Of a DNA stretch of 64,000 nt, positions 16,119 to 25,121 are shown one piece after another; within the stretch, counting starts at the first letter, position 1; each line of letters begins with the position of its first letter. The DNA comes from Polyangiaceae bacterium. Its GTDB lineage: Bacteria; Myxococcota_A; Polyangia; Polyangiales; Polyangiaceae. Location: the NCBI GenBank assembly GCA_019637295.1, contig JAHBVX010000002.1:248001-312000 (forward strand). Direction: 5' to 3'. The translations under genes and the position numbers were made by a program. Under the pieces are notes generated by a model, which did no database searches, had not been told where the DNA came from, and saw only the letters and a list, made by a program, of their open reading frames with translations.

Positions 16119-17809
16119 GCGTCGGCTGGCTCCGAGGCGGCAGCCGGCTCGGGGCGCTGCGCGGCGTGAGCGAGCGCGGTCACCAATTTCGACGCCGCGG
16201 TGAAGGCCTCGGTCTTCACCGAGACCCGGTAGCGGATCGAGCGCACGTCCAGGGAGACGACCTCGAGGGTTGGCTCGCTGCCGATGGCGGCCGCCGCCGA
16301 GTGGAGCGCCGCCTCGATCTCCACGAGCGATCCGAGGGGGACGACGATCTCCGCGGCGAGTCGCTCGCCGTTACGGACGATGGGGCGAACGAGCGTCACC
16401 AGGTGGGGTACGGTCGTGGTGCCCCCCTCGCCGTCGACCAGGTGCACGCCGAGCAAGGAGATGGTCTCCACCCAGCCCCGCTGCTCTCCGATCTGCGTGG
16501 ACTCACCGATCCGGAGCCGTCCGCTGAACATGGTCGTCGCCCCCACCACCAGCGTCGCGAGCAACGGCACCGAGGCCATGCCGAGCGCTGCCAGGAGCAC
16601 GATGCCGACCTTGGCGAAGGCGCCCTCGGAGTCGCCCGTCACGACCGGACCGGCGAACACCAGCGCGCCGACGATCACGCCCACACGCAGCAGCACGCTG
16701 GTGGGTCGCGCCAGATGCGGCGGAATCCAGCCGACCGAGCTCTCGCGACGCTCCACGCTCTCGAAGAACAGCGCAATGAACCGCACCAAGAGCGCCACCG
16801 CCAGCGCGGCGATGAGCGCTACGAAGAGGACGGGGACGCCCGTGGCGAGGCGGCGCAGCATCCCGCCCACGGGCTCGAACAAGAAGCCCGTCAGCTTCTC
16901 GTTGTACTCCTTCGTGGTCTCGAACAAGCTGAGCGCGAAGACGATCCAGAAGTAGATGACGCTGAACTGGCCGAGCACTCGTCCCAGCGACAGACCCGTG
17001 GACAGCGAGCTCTTGAGCAGCGCGGGGCTGATGACCTCGAGCGACTGCAGGTGGATGCCGGTGAGCCGACCAGCGTTGTTCGCGAGCCAGGCGTGGGCGC
17101 GCTCAGCGAAGTCGCCGAGCTTGCGCATCAGGTAGACGGCGATGAGCCCGGTGAACACCACCAGCGAGATGGAGAAGACGGTGGAGGCGATCCGTTGGCG
17201 CTGGCGTTCCCGCGCCACGGCCTGGCGTACGCGGTCCGCTGTCGCTGCGGCGTGCACTTCGAGGCTCGAGTCTCGGGCGGCTTCCGAGTCTTCGGGACCG
17301 AGCTGGATGATGGGCGTGGAGCCGACGTAGACCGTGACCGTGTCGCCCTTGCGCTCGGTACGAACCTCGTCATTGGCTTGCTCGAAAGCGGAACCTAGCG
17401 CCTCGGTGGCCCGCGCGGCGCGCTGCTCAGCGGGGATACCGCTGCGGGGGACGAGCACCTGGAACACCGTGGTGCCCTTGAGCATGACGGCGGTCGGATC
17501 CGCCGGTGGGGCGTCGTCGGATGCACTCGGTGCGGGTCCCGCGGGCTCGGGCTCGACCGGCGCGGCCTCGGCCTCGACCGGCGCGTCAGGGGTGGCGTCC
17601 ACCCTCGCAGTCGACGCCGCGTCGGCGGCAGCCGCTGCGTCCGACGCTTCCCCACCATCCAGGGTCGCGGCGCTGCCGTCGGGTCCAGCGTCGGCGGCGG
17701 CGTCCTGGGCGACGGCGGCGAGCGACCACAGCGTGACGCCGACGGCGACCGTACACCCGACTCGAAGCGCGCGCCTCTGCGCCGCTCCTCCGTTGAGAAT
17801 TCTCGACAT
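16115..17809 (-). CDS. MscS-family mechanosensitive channel with long periplasmic N-terminus
   Basis: This 564-residue protein has a signal peptide (LWSLAAVAQ) and an Ala/Asp/Pro-rich exported region. A folded segment of about 130 residues (VFQVLVPRSGIPAEQRAAR) follows, reminiscent of periplasmic domains on large MscS-type channels. Several membrane helices come next. The pore-lining helix and beta domain resemble MscS: LLATLVVGATTMFSGRLRIG, then STQIGEQRGWVETISLLGVHL. The ATG at 17809 places the signal peptide at the start. Its stop overlaps the first antiporter's GTG by four bases, which suggests joint production. The role is probably relief of turgor or ion flux in osmotic change. Confidence 0.85.
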   Translation of the reverse strand: MSRILNGGAAQRRALRVGCTVAVGVTLWSLAAVAQDAAADAGPDGSAATLDGGEASDAAAAADAASTARVDATPDAPVEAEAAPVEPEPAGPAPSASDDAPPADPTAVMLKGTTVFQVLVPRSGIPAEQRAARATEALGSAFEQANDEVRTERKGDTVTVYVGSTPIIQLGPEDSEAARDSSLEVHAAATADRVRQAVARERQRQRIASTVFSISLVVFTGLIAVYLMRKLGDFAERAHAWLANNAGRLTGIHLQSLEVISPALLKSSLSTGLSLGRVLGQFSVIYFWIVFALSLFETTKEYNEKLTGFLFEPVGGMLRRLATGVPVLFVALIAALAVALLVRFIALFFESVERRESSVGWIPPHLARPTSVLLRVGVIVGALVFAGPVVTGDSEGAFAKVGIVLLAALGMASVPLLATLVVGATTMFSGRLRIGESTQIGEQRGWVETISLLGVHLVDGEGGTTTVPHLVTLVRPIVRNGERLAAEIVVPLGSLVEIEAALHSAAAAIGSEPTLEVVSLDVRSIRYRVSVKTEAFTAASKLVTALAHAAQRPEPAAASEPADA

Positions 17810-17854
17810 GGGCGGGGCACGATTGTCCCTTGTCCCCCGCACAGCGGGCCAAGT

Positions 17855-19297
17855 TCACAGGCCCGGGGCGCGCAGTAGGGACAGCTCACCCCGCGCGGCC
17901 CAGGGCGTGGCGCCCGCGCGCCGGGCCAGTGCTGTCTGTTCGTCGCCGGTGACCACGAGCCAGTGAGCGCCCGTGTTCGATATGTACTTCATGAACTCCG
18001 CTGGGCTGGCTGGCGCTCCCTGCCGCGGGGGCAGCCGAGGATCGCCGCCGCCGATCGCCAGGGACGACTCGGGGCTGCCATAGCCGGTGAACACCGAGTA
18101 GTAGCCGTAGTCCGGCGTGCTCACGAGCAGTACGCGGCCGGGGGCTGCTGCGCGAGCCGCGCGCCCCAGCTCGACGTGGTCGCTGCGATCGATGAAGCCG
18201 TCACGCCGAGCGTACCAGGGACGAGCGAACAAGGCCGCGCAGAGCACGGCCGAGAGCGCTCCGAGCGTGGTCAGCCGCCGGGTCAGCGGGCTCAGCCGGA
18301 CTCGCAGCGAACAGGCCAGATCACCGACCAGCAGGGCGGAGGCGAGCCAGCAGGCGAGCAGTGTACGCTCGGCGTGATGGGTCGGCGCGGCGCCGCGCAC
18401 GTCGCCGATCATCAGGAAGGCGAGCAGCGCGCCAAGGCCGAGGCCGACGCGAGCGTAGCGCCCGAGGGGCGCTGTGCCCCGCGAGAGCTGCGCGACGAGC
18501 AGGACCACGAGCAGCGCCATGAGCTCCGGCTCACAGCGAACGAGCGCGATGGGCTTGTCGAGCAGGCGCTCCCACGCCGGGCGCGCGTCGCCACCGACAG
18601 CAGCGTGATACGCGGCCACCCGCTTGACGAAGAAGAAGGCGCTGCCGTGGCGCACCAGGCCACTGACGAGCCAGCTGAGCGGTCCGAGCGCCGCGATGAC
18701 CGCGGGTAGCAAGCGCCGCAGGTCCCGGTGCCGAAGGGCGTCCCAGGCGCCCAGGGCTGCCAGCCCGAGCACCACGGGCCAGGCCTCGTAGCGAGACAGC
18801 GCCGCCGCGGCCAGGAGTACTCCGCCGGCGAGCCGTTGCGTGGGGTTCGGGCTCGCTGCCGTGGCCAGCGCGAACACGATGAGCGAGGCCGTGAGCAGCT
18901 CGGGGACCGTCGCCACGCCCAGCCAGGCGGAGTACGGAAACGCTGCGGCGATCGTCGCGCCGAGCAGCGCGCCCTGCCTGCCGACGCCGAGGGCCCGCGC
19001 CGCCGCCCAGAGCAAGGCGACGCCGAGCACGCCCGACGCCACCGCCACGACGCGCGCCACGATGGGATCCGTGCCCAGGAGCGCCATGGCGGCGCCCGTG
19101 AGCCAGAAGGGCAGCGGCAGCCAGCTCGTCCCGCTCGGGTCGAAGCTGGGGGCTTGCGCGAAGCTCTGCGCGATGTGGACCCGCGCGTAGTCGTCGTCCG
19201 ACAGCGCGCGAAAGCCAGCCGCCAGGACCAGCAGCGAGACGAGCGACTTGAACCCAGCGACTAGCCAGAGCTCACTGGGAGCTCGCGGGAGCCGCAC
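17855..19297 (-). CDS. Membrane glycosyltransferase, GT39/ArnT-like
   Basis: This 480-residue polytopic protein of the dolichyl-phosphate-mannose/ArnT class has the conserved acidic pair in the first loop (ALSDDDYARVHIAQSF) and SGTSWLPLPFWLTG, then about ten hydrophobic segments and a soluble C-terminal domain. Such enzymes use a polyprenyl-phosphate sugar to glycosylate lipids or proteins on the outer face of the inner membrane. It starts at a GTG inside the end of secG (26-base overlap), so it is probably expressed with the glycolytic/secG operon. Acceptor and sugar are unknown. Confidence 0.8.
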   Translation of the reverse strand: MRLPRAPSELWLVAGFKSLVSLLVLAAGFRALSDDDYARVHIAQSFAQAPSFDPSGTSWLPLPFWLTGAAMALLGTDPIVARVVAVASGVLGVALLWAAARALGVGRQGALLGATIAAAFPYSAWLGVATVPELLTASLIVFALATAASPNPTQRLAGGVLLAAAALSRYEAWPVVLGLAALGAWDALRHRDLRRLLPAVIAALGPLSWLVSGLVRHGSAFFFVKRVAAYHAAVGGDARPAWERLLDKPIALVRCEPELMALLVVLLVAQLSRGTAPLGRYARVGLGLGALLAFLMIGDVRGAAPTHHAERTLLACWLASALLVGDLACSLRVRLSPLTRRLTTLGALSAVLCAALFARPWYARRDGFIDRSDHVELGRAARAAAPGRVLLVSTPDYGYYSVFTGYGSPESSLAIGGGDPRLPPRQGAPASPAEFMKYISNTGAHWLVVTGDEQTALARRAGATPWAARGELSLLRAPGL

Positions 19298-19592
19298 CGA
19301 TTTCGACCCTCTCCGGCTTCGTCGTGTCCGCTCGCTTCTGCAGGGACTCGTCGGTGCTGGTGGATAGATACGCGAGCGACAGCGCGGTCACGAAGAAGAT
19401 GGCGGCGGTGACCCACGTGATCTTGGTCAGGATGTTGCCGGCTCCGCGCCCGCCGAACACCTGCTGAGCCGCGCCGCCGGAGAGCGCGCCGAGGCCGCCG
19501 GAGCGTCCCGGCTGAATCAGGATCACGAGCATCAAGAAGATACACGCGATGATGTGCACGACGGTGATCGGGGTCTTGAGGATCTCGCCCAT
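19272..19592 (-). CDS. secG: Preprotein translocase subunit SecG
   Basis: This 106-residue inner-membrane protein has two membrane helices, one at about residues 9-27 (VVHIIACIFLMLVILIQ) and one at about residues 58-77 (ITWVTAAIFFVTALSLAYL). The conserved SecG linker QPGRSGGLGALSGGAAQQVFGGRGA lies between them. SecG assists SecYE in export. A polar tail of about 25 residues follows. The placement of secG directly after gap-pgk-tpiA is common in bacteria and supports the call. Its 3-prime end overlaps the start of the downstream glycosyltransferase gene. Confidence 0.95.
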   Translation of the reverse strand: MGEILKTPITVVHIIACIFLMLVILIQPGRSGGLGALSGGAAQQVFGGRGAGNILTKITWVTAAIFFVTALSLAYLSTSTDESLQKRADTTKPERVEIGAAPASSQ

Positions 19593-19615
19593 GAGTTTGG
19601 CTTTCTAGGTGCGCT

Positions 19616-20377
19616 TCAAGCGGCGGACGGCGCGGCCGCGACGATTCTGCAGAAGGACTCGGCATCCAGGCTCGCGCCGCCGACCAGCGCGCCATCGATG
19701 TTGGGCTGGTCGAGCAGGGCGGCCGCGTTGTCCGGTTTCACGCTGCCGCCGTACAGGATGCGCGTGCGCTCCGCAACCTCCGGACCGTGATTGGCCAGGC
19801 GGGCACGCAGCGCCGAGTGGACCTCCTCCGCCTGTTCGACGCTGGCGACCTTGCCGGTGCCGATGGCCCAGACGGGCTCGTAGGCGACCACCCCGAAGCC
19901 TGGCTTGCTGGCCAGAGTCGCCGCGAAGGCGTCGAACTGGCGGTGAACGACCTCGAGCGTGCGCCCGGCCTCACGCTCGGCCAGCGTCTCCCCGAGGCAG
20001 ACGATGGGGCGCAGGCCGTGCTCCAGGGCGGCGCGCACCTTGTCGCGCACGGAGTCGTCCGTCTCGCCGAAGAGCTGCCTGCGCTCGCTGTGCCCGATGA
20101 TGACCCAGCGCACGCCGGACTCGAGCAGCATGGGAGCGCTGACCTCACCGGTGAACGCCCCCTCCGCGGCGGGGTGTAGGTTCTGCGCGCCCAGATCGAT
20201 GCGGCTGCCCTGCAGCTCGTGCGCGACGGCCGCCAGCGCCGTGAACGGCGGCGCGACGACGACGTCCACCGTGGCGAGATCGCCGCAGGCCACGACGAGC
20301 TTCTGCGCGAGCTCGACGCCCAGGGCGCCGCCCTTGTACATCTTCCAGTTCCCCGCGATCACCGCGCGCCGCTTCAT
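19616..20377 (-). CDS. tpiA: Triose-phosphate isomerase
   Basis: This 253-residue TIM-barrel enzyme interconverts dihydroxyacetone phosphate and glyceraldehyde 3-phosphate. The N-terminal AGNWKMYK holds the substrate-binding Asn and Lys. The catalytic histidine is in IIGHSERR, the catalytic glutamate in YEPVWAIGTGK, and the phosphate-binding end in ILYGGSVKPDNA. Length and motifs are fully normal. It starts one base after the pgk stop and is followed by secG 23 bases downstream, so it sits in the middle of the glycolytic operon. Confidence 0.97.
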   Translation of the reverse strand: MKRRAVIAGNWKMYKGGALGVELAQKLVVACGDLATVDVVVAPPFTALAAVAHELQGSRIDLGAQNLHPAAEGAFTGEVSAPMLLESGVRWVIIGHSERRQLFGETDDSVRDKVRAALEHGLRPIVCLGETLAEREAGRTLEVVHRQFDAFAATLASKPGFGVVAYEPVWAIGTGKVASVEQAEEVHSALRARLANHGPEVAERTRILYGGSVKPDNAAALLDQPNIDGALVGGASLDAESFCRIVAAAPSAA

Positions 20378-20378
20378 G

Positions 20379-21584
20379 TCAGCCTCTCACCAGCCGGAGC
20401 GCCTCGATGCCCGGCAGCTTCTTGCCCTCCACCAGCTCGAGTGCCGCGCCGCCGCCCGTGGAGACGAAGGAGACCCGAGCCGCCAAGCCTGCGGCGCGGA
20501 TCGCCGCGGCGCTGTCGCCGCCGCCCACGACGGTGAACGCCGCCGAGTCCACCAGCGCGCTCGCCACCCCGGTGGTGCCAGCGGCGAAGGCCGGGTTCTC
20601 GAACAGCCCCATGGGCCCGTTCCAGAACACCGTCTTGGCGGCCAGGATCTGAGCGCGGAACGCCGCGACCGTCGCCGGTCCGATATCGAGCGCGAGCTGT
20701 CCGTCGGCGAGCATGGCCACCGCCACGGTGCTGCCGCTCGTGGCCTCCAGCGAGCCGCCGGTGACCACGTCGCTGGGCAGCAGCAGCTTCACGCCCTTCT
20801 TCTCGGCTTGTTCGAAGAGGGTGCGACCGCGCGCGACCAAGTCTTGCTCGAGCAGCGAGGCGCGCATGTCGTAGCCGCGGGCAGCCAACAAGGTGTTGGC
20901 CATGGCGCCGCCGATGCAGAGGCAGTCGCACTTGTCGAGCAGCGCCTCGATGACGCCGAGCTTGTCGGTGACCTTGGCCCCGCCCAGCACCGCGACGAAG
21001 GGCCGCTCGGGCGTCTCTACCACGCGCGCTAGCGACTCCACCTCGCGAGCGACCAGGAAACCCATGGCGCGCTTGGGCATCATCCTCGGCAGCGCGTCGA
21101 CGCTGGCGTGCGCGCGGTGGGCAGCGCCGAAGGCGTCACCCACGTACACCGTGCACAGTGACGCGAGCTCCTTGGCGAAGGCGTCGTCGTTCTGCTCCTC
21201 GGCCTCGTGGAAGCGCAGGTTCTCGAGCAGGCAGAGCTGCCCCTCGCGCAGATCCGAGATCACCTTCCGCGGGGCCTCGCCGATGCAGTCGTCCGGGACG
21301 TGCACCTCCATCTTGGTCAGCTCGGCGAGGCGAGCGCCGACGACCTCCAGGCTGTAGGCGGGGTTGGGCTTGCCCTTGGGTCGACCGAAGTGCGACGCCA
21401 AGATCACCTTCGCGCCGGCCTTGGCCACATGCAAGATGGTGGGCAGCGCTGCGACGATGCGCTCGTCGTCGGTGATCGCGCCCGTCTTCTTGTCGAGCGG
21501 GACATTGAAGTCCACGCGGATGAAGACCCGCTCGCCCGCGAGCTCGAGGTCCGTGACGCTCGCGATTCCGTCCAGGAGGGCCAT
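20379..21584 (-). CDS. pgk: Phosphoglycerate kinase
   Basis: This is a 401-residue cytosolic enzyme that makes ATP from 1,3-bisphosphoglycerate in glycolysis. It shows RVFIRVDFNVPLD at the N-terminus, ILASHFGRPKG in the N-domain, FVAVLGGAKVTDK for nucleotide-domain entry, TVFWNGPMGLFE, and the C-terminal VGGGDSAAAI and FVSTGGGAALEL. The length is normal. The gene lies 20 bases downstream of gap and one base before tpiA. It is expected to be transcribed from the gap promoter. Confidence 0.97.
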   Translation of the reverse strand: MALLDGIASVTDLELAGERVFIRVDFNVPLDKKTGAITDDERIVAALPTILHVAKAGAKVILASHFGRPKGKPNPAYSLEVVGARLAELTKMEVHVPDDCIGEAPRKVISDLREGQLCLLENLRFHEAEEQNDDAFAKELASLCTVYVGDAFGAAHRAHASVDALPRMMPKRAMGFLVAREVESLARVVETPERPFVAVLGGAKVTDKLGVIEALLDKCDCLCIGGAMANTLLAARGYDMRASLLEQDLVARGRTLFEQAEKKGVKLLLPSDVVTGGSLEATSGSTVAVAMLADGQLALDIGPATVAAFRAQILAAKTVFWNGPMGLFENPAFAAGTTGVASALVDSAAFTVVGGGDSAAAIRAAGLAARVSFVSTGGGAALELVEGKKLPGIEALRLVRG

Positions 21585-21604
21585 GGGGGCTTACCGCTCC
21601 GCGC

Positions 21605-22754
<1,150 letters not shown>

Positions 22755-22876
22755 GGACCCCTCGGTCGAGCCCAAGCGCTGGCATTTGCCTTGGAAGTTC
22801 AATCACTTGTCTTGCGCCACGCGGTCCCGGCGACGGGCATTGAGTCGGCGCCCGAGCCGTGGCCAGCATGCCGCGG

Positions 22877-23350
22877 ATGCAGGTGCTGCTGATGCGACAC
22901 GCCCGCGCCGTGGACGAAGGCCCCCGGCTCGCCGATGAGCAACGCTTCCTGACCCTGGAGGGCCGGCGGACCGCCCTGGCCGTGGGACGCCGGCTGGGCG
23001 AGCTCGGCGCCGCGGTGGATGCGGTGCTCACCAGTCCGCTGGTCCGCGCCGTGCAGACCGCCGAGCTGGCGTCGCAGTCCCTCGGCTACGCCGGTGCGGT
23101 CGAGTCCTTCTTCGCGCTCGCTCCCGGCCTGCCGGTCAGGCTCGTCGCGGAGGAGCTCGCAGCGCATGGAACCTGTGTGTTGGTCGTGGGCCACGAACCG
23201 TCCATCTCCGCGCTCGGTGCGTTCCTGGCCAGCGCCCCGAGCTTCCCGCCGCTTCGCCCCGGCCAAGCGGTGATGCTGGAGCGGGGCCAGCCGCGCTGGT
23301 CGCTGCACCCCGAGACCCTGGAGCAGGACGTCGTCCGCATTGGGCCTTGA
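22877..23350 (+). CDS. SixA-like histidine phosphatase
   Basis: This is a protein of about 157 residues of the histidine phosphatase superfamily. The N-terminal MQVLLMRHARA holds the phosphorylated histidine in its RH motif. A basic loop, TSPLVRAVQTAEL, and the second catalytic histidine in VVGHEPSISAL are present. Length and order match SixA, which removes phosphate from His-containing phosphotransfer proteins. Starts at 22868 (ATG) and 22859 (GTG) are also possible; 22877 begins exactly at the family's first strand. The gene is divergent from gap and converges on a lipoprotein gene 13 bases downstream. Its phosphoprotein target is not known. Confidence 0.88.
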   Translation: MQVLLMRHARAVDEGPRLADEQRFLTLEGRRTALAVGRRLGELGAAVDAVLTSPLVRAVQTAELASQSLGYAGAVESFFALAPGLPVRLVAEELAAHGTCVLVVGHEPSISALGAFLASAPSFPPLRPGQAVMLERGQPRWSLHPETLEQDVVRIGP

Positions 23351-23363
23351 GCCCGCGCGCGCG

Positions 23364-24080
23364 TCAGAAGTGATACGCCACCGTGTAGTCGAGGCAGGCG
23401 CTGGCTTGGTCGACCTGCATGGTGATGGCGGCCGAGTCGTCGTCCGTCAGCCCTGGGCAGTCGTGATCGATCTCCACGGCGGCAGGCGCTTGCGCACAAC
23501 AGCCCTGGAGTTCGCCCGGGCCCGGTGTGAGCGTCCCCTTCTTGCAGCCCGTGATGGTGGTCTGCTTGCCGCCCCCGCACTGCGCGAAGATGCACAGTCG
23601 AAAGCCCGAGTCCAAGGTGGAGGCTTCGGCGTTCACCGTGCAGGTCACCTTGTCCTCGCCGAAGTAGGTGAACAGGTCGACGTCGCCGGGTGAGAGCACG
23701 CCGGTGAGGTCACCTCCAGCGCTGTCGCTGCAGCCGATGGTGCAGGGCGCAGGGCTGCACACGGGCGTGGCCTTGGGCAGCGTGTCGTTGGGCTCGGGAC
23801 CCGGGTCGTTGCAGCTGCCGCCCACGGCTCCCGCGCCGCCGCTGCCGCCCGTGGGGCTCGCTCCGCTGCCGCCCACTCCGGCGCCCCCTGCGCCGCCGGC
23901 CCCGAAGCCGCCCACTCCGGCCCCGGCGCTGCCCCCGCTCGCCGCGCCCCCGCTGCCGCTCGCTCCCGCGCCGGCCGCGCCGGCGTAGCCGCTCGCGTCG
24001 TCCGCTTCGCTGCCGCAGGCGCTCGCGAGCAGCAGGGCAGCACCCAGCAGCCACCGCACGCCGAGACCTTGGTTCGTCAT
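23364..24080 (-). CDS. Hypothetical lipoprotein with Gly/Ala/Ser-rich linker
   Basis: This 238-residue protein begins with a lipoprotein signal (WLLGAALLLASAC) followed by about 65 residues of Gly/Ala/Ser repeats. The mature domain of about 150 residues contains nine or so cysteines and segments such as EPNDTLPKATPVC and LSPGDVDLFTYFGEDKVTCTV. These recall the bacterial pre-peptidase C-terminal (PPC) domain, a beta-sandwich that follows secreted proteases, here as a stand-alone protein. The ATG at 24080 has GAGGAG four to five bases upstream. Cell-surface or periplasmic location is inferred. Confidence 0.78.
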   Translation of the reverse strand: MTNQGLGVRWLLGAALLLASACGSEADDASGYAGAAGAGASGSGGAASGGSAGAGVGGFGAGGAGGAGVGGSGASPTGGSGGAGAVGGSCNDPGPEPNDTLPKATPVCSPAPCTIGCSDSAGGDLTGVLSPGDVDLFTYFGEDKVTCTVNAEASTLDSGFRLCIFAQCGGGKQTTITGCKKGTLTPGPGELQGCCAQAPAAVEIDHDCPGLTDDDSAAITMQVDQASACLDYTVAYHF

Positions 24081-24103
24081 ATCGCTCCTCACCGCTCCTC
24101 ACT

Positions 24104-25054
24104 CTACGCCACGAAAGAGCCGAGGCGCCGAAAGCGCGAGTAGCGATCCTCGCGCAGCGCCTCTGCGTCCAGCCCGCCCAGCGACATCAAGGCTTCGTAC
24201 AGGGCCCGGTCGAGGCGCCGCGCGGCCTCGTCGTGGTCCTGGTGGGCGCCCCCGGGAGGTTCCTCGACGATGGCATCGACGCAGCCGAGATCGAGCAACT
24301 CGGGCGCCGTGATGCGCAAGCGTTCGGCGGCCTCCGGAGCCCGCGTGCCATCCTTCCACAAGATCGCGGCGCAGCCCTCGGGCGAGATCACCGAGTAGTA
24401 CGAGAACTCGAGGATCAGCACGCGGTTGGCCACGCCGAGCGCGAGGGCGCCGCCCGAGCCTCCTTCGCCGATGATGGTCGTGACGATTGGCACGCCGAGC
24501 CGACTCATCACCTCGAGGCTCGAGCCGATGGCCTCGCTCTGGCCTCGCTCCTCCGCTTCGATGCCCGGGAACGCGCCGGGCGTGTCGATGAACGTCACGA
24601 CCGGGAGGCCGAAGCGGTCGGCGAGCTCGTACAGCCGGATGGCCTTGCGGTACCCTTCGGGGTTGGGCATCCCGAAGTTGCGCACCATGTTCTCCTTGGT
24701 GCTGCGCCCCTTCTGGTGCCCCACCACCACCACCGAGCGGCCGTGGTAGCGGCCCAGGCCGCCCACGATGGATGCATCGTCGGCGAAGCGCCGGTCCCCC
24801 CGCAGCTCGATGAAGTCGTCGAACAGCCGGTGGACGTAGTCCAAGGTGTACGGCCGGTTCGGGTGCCGCGACAGCTGCACCTTCTGCATCGGGGTCAGGC
24901 GCGCGAACACTTCGCGCGCGGCCTTCGCGGCCTTCTCCTCGAGTCGCTTCAGCTCGGCGCTCAGCCGTGCGTCTTCACGAGCCAGCTCGCGCAGCTCGGC
25001 TACGCGCTTGACCAGCTCGACGACGGGTCGCTCGAACGCCAGGACGTGGTTCAT
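24104..25054 (-). CDS. accA: Acetyl-CoA carboxylase carboxyltransferase, alpha subunit
   Basis: This 316-residue subunit forms carboxyltransferase with AccD in the first step of fatty acid synthesis. An N-terminal helix-rich part (ELRELAREDARLSAELKRLE) precedes the crotonase fold. Conserved segments include RHPNRPYTLDYV, GHQKGRSTKENMVRNFGMPNPEGYRKA, TFIDTPGAFPGIEAEERGQSEAI and IIGEGGSGGALALGVANRVLILE. The ATG at 25054 was chosen by protein similarity; an upstream extension would overlap the cyclase gene. Lipid-synthesis control by the neighbouring cyclase is possible but not shown. Confidence 0.96.
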   Translation of the reverse strand: MNHVLAFERPVVELVKRVAELRELAREDARLSAELKRLEEKAAKAAREVFARLTPMQKVQLSRHPNRPYTLDYVHRLFDDFIELRGDRRFADDASIVGGLGRYHGRSVVVVGHQKGRSTKENMVRNFGMPNPEGYRKAIRLYELADRFGLPVVTFIDTPGAFPGIEAEERGQSEAIGSSLEVMSRLGVPIVTTIIGEGGSGGALALGVANRVLILEFSYYSVISPEGCAAILWKDGTRAPEAAERLRITAPELLDLGCVDAIVEEPPGGAHQDHDEAARRLDRALYEALMSLGGLDAEALREDRYSRFRRLGSFVA

Positions 25055-25121
25055 CGACGGAGCGCACAGGTCTCGCCGATCCAGCCGCTCAGAGCAAGAC
25101 CCGTGGCTCCGCGCCCCGAAT

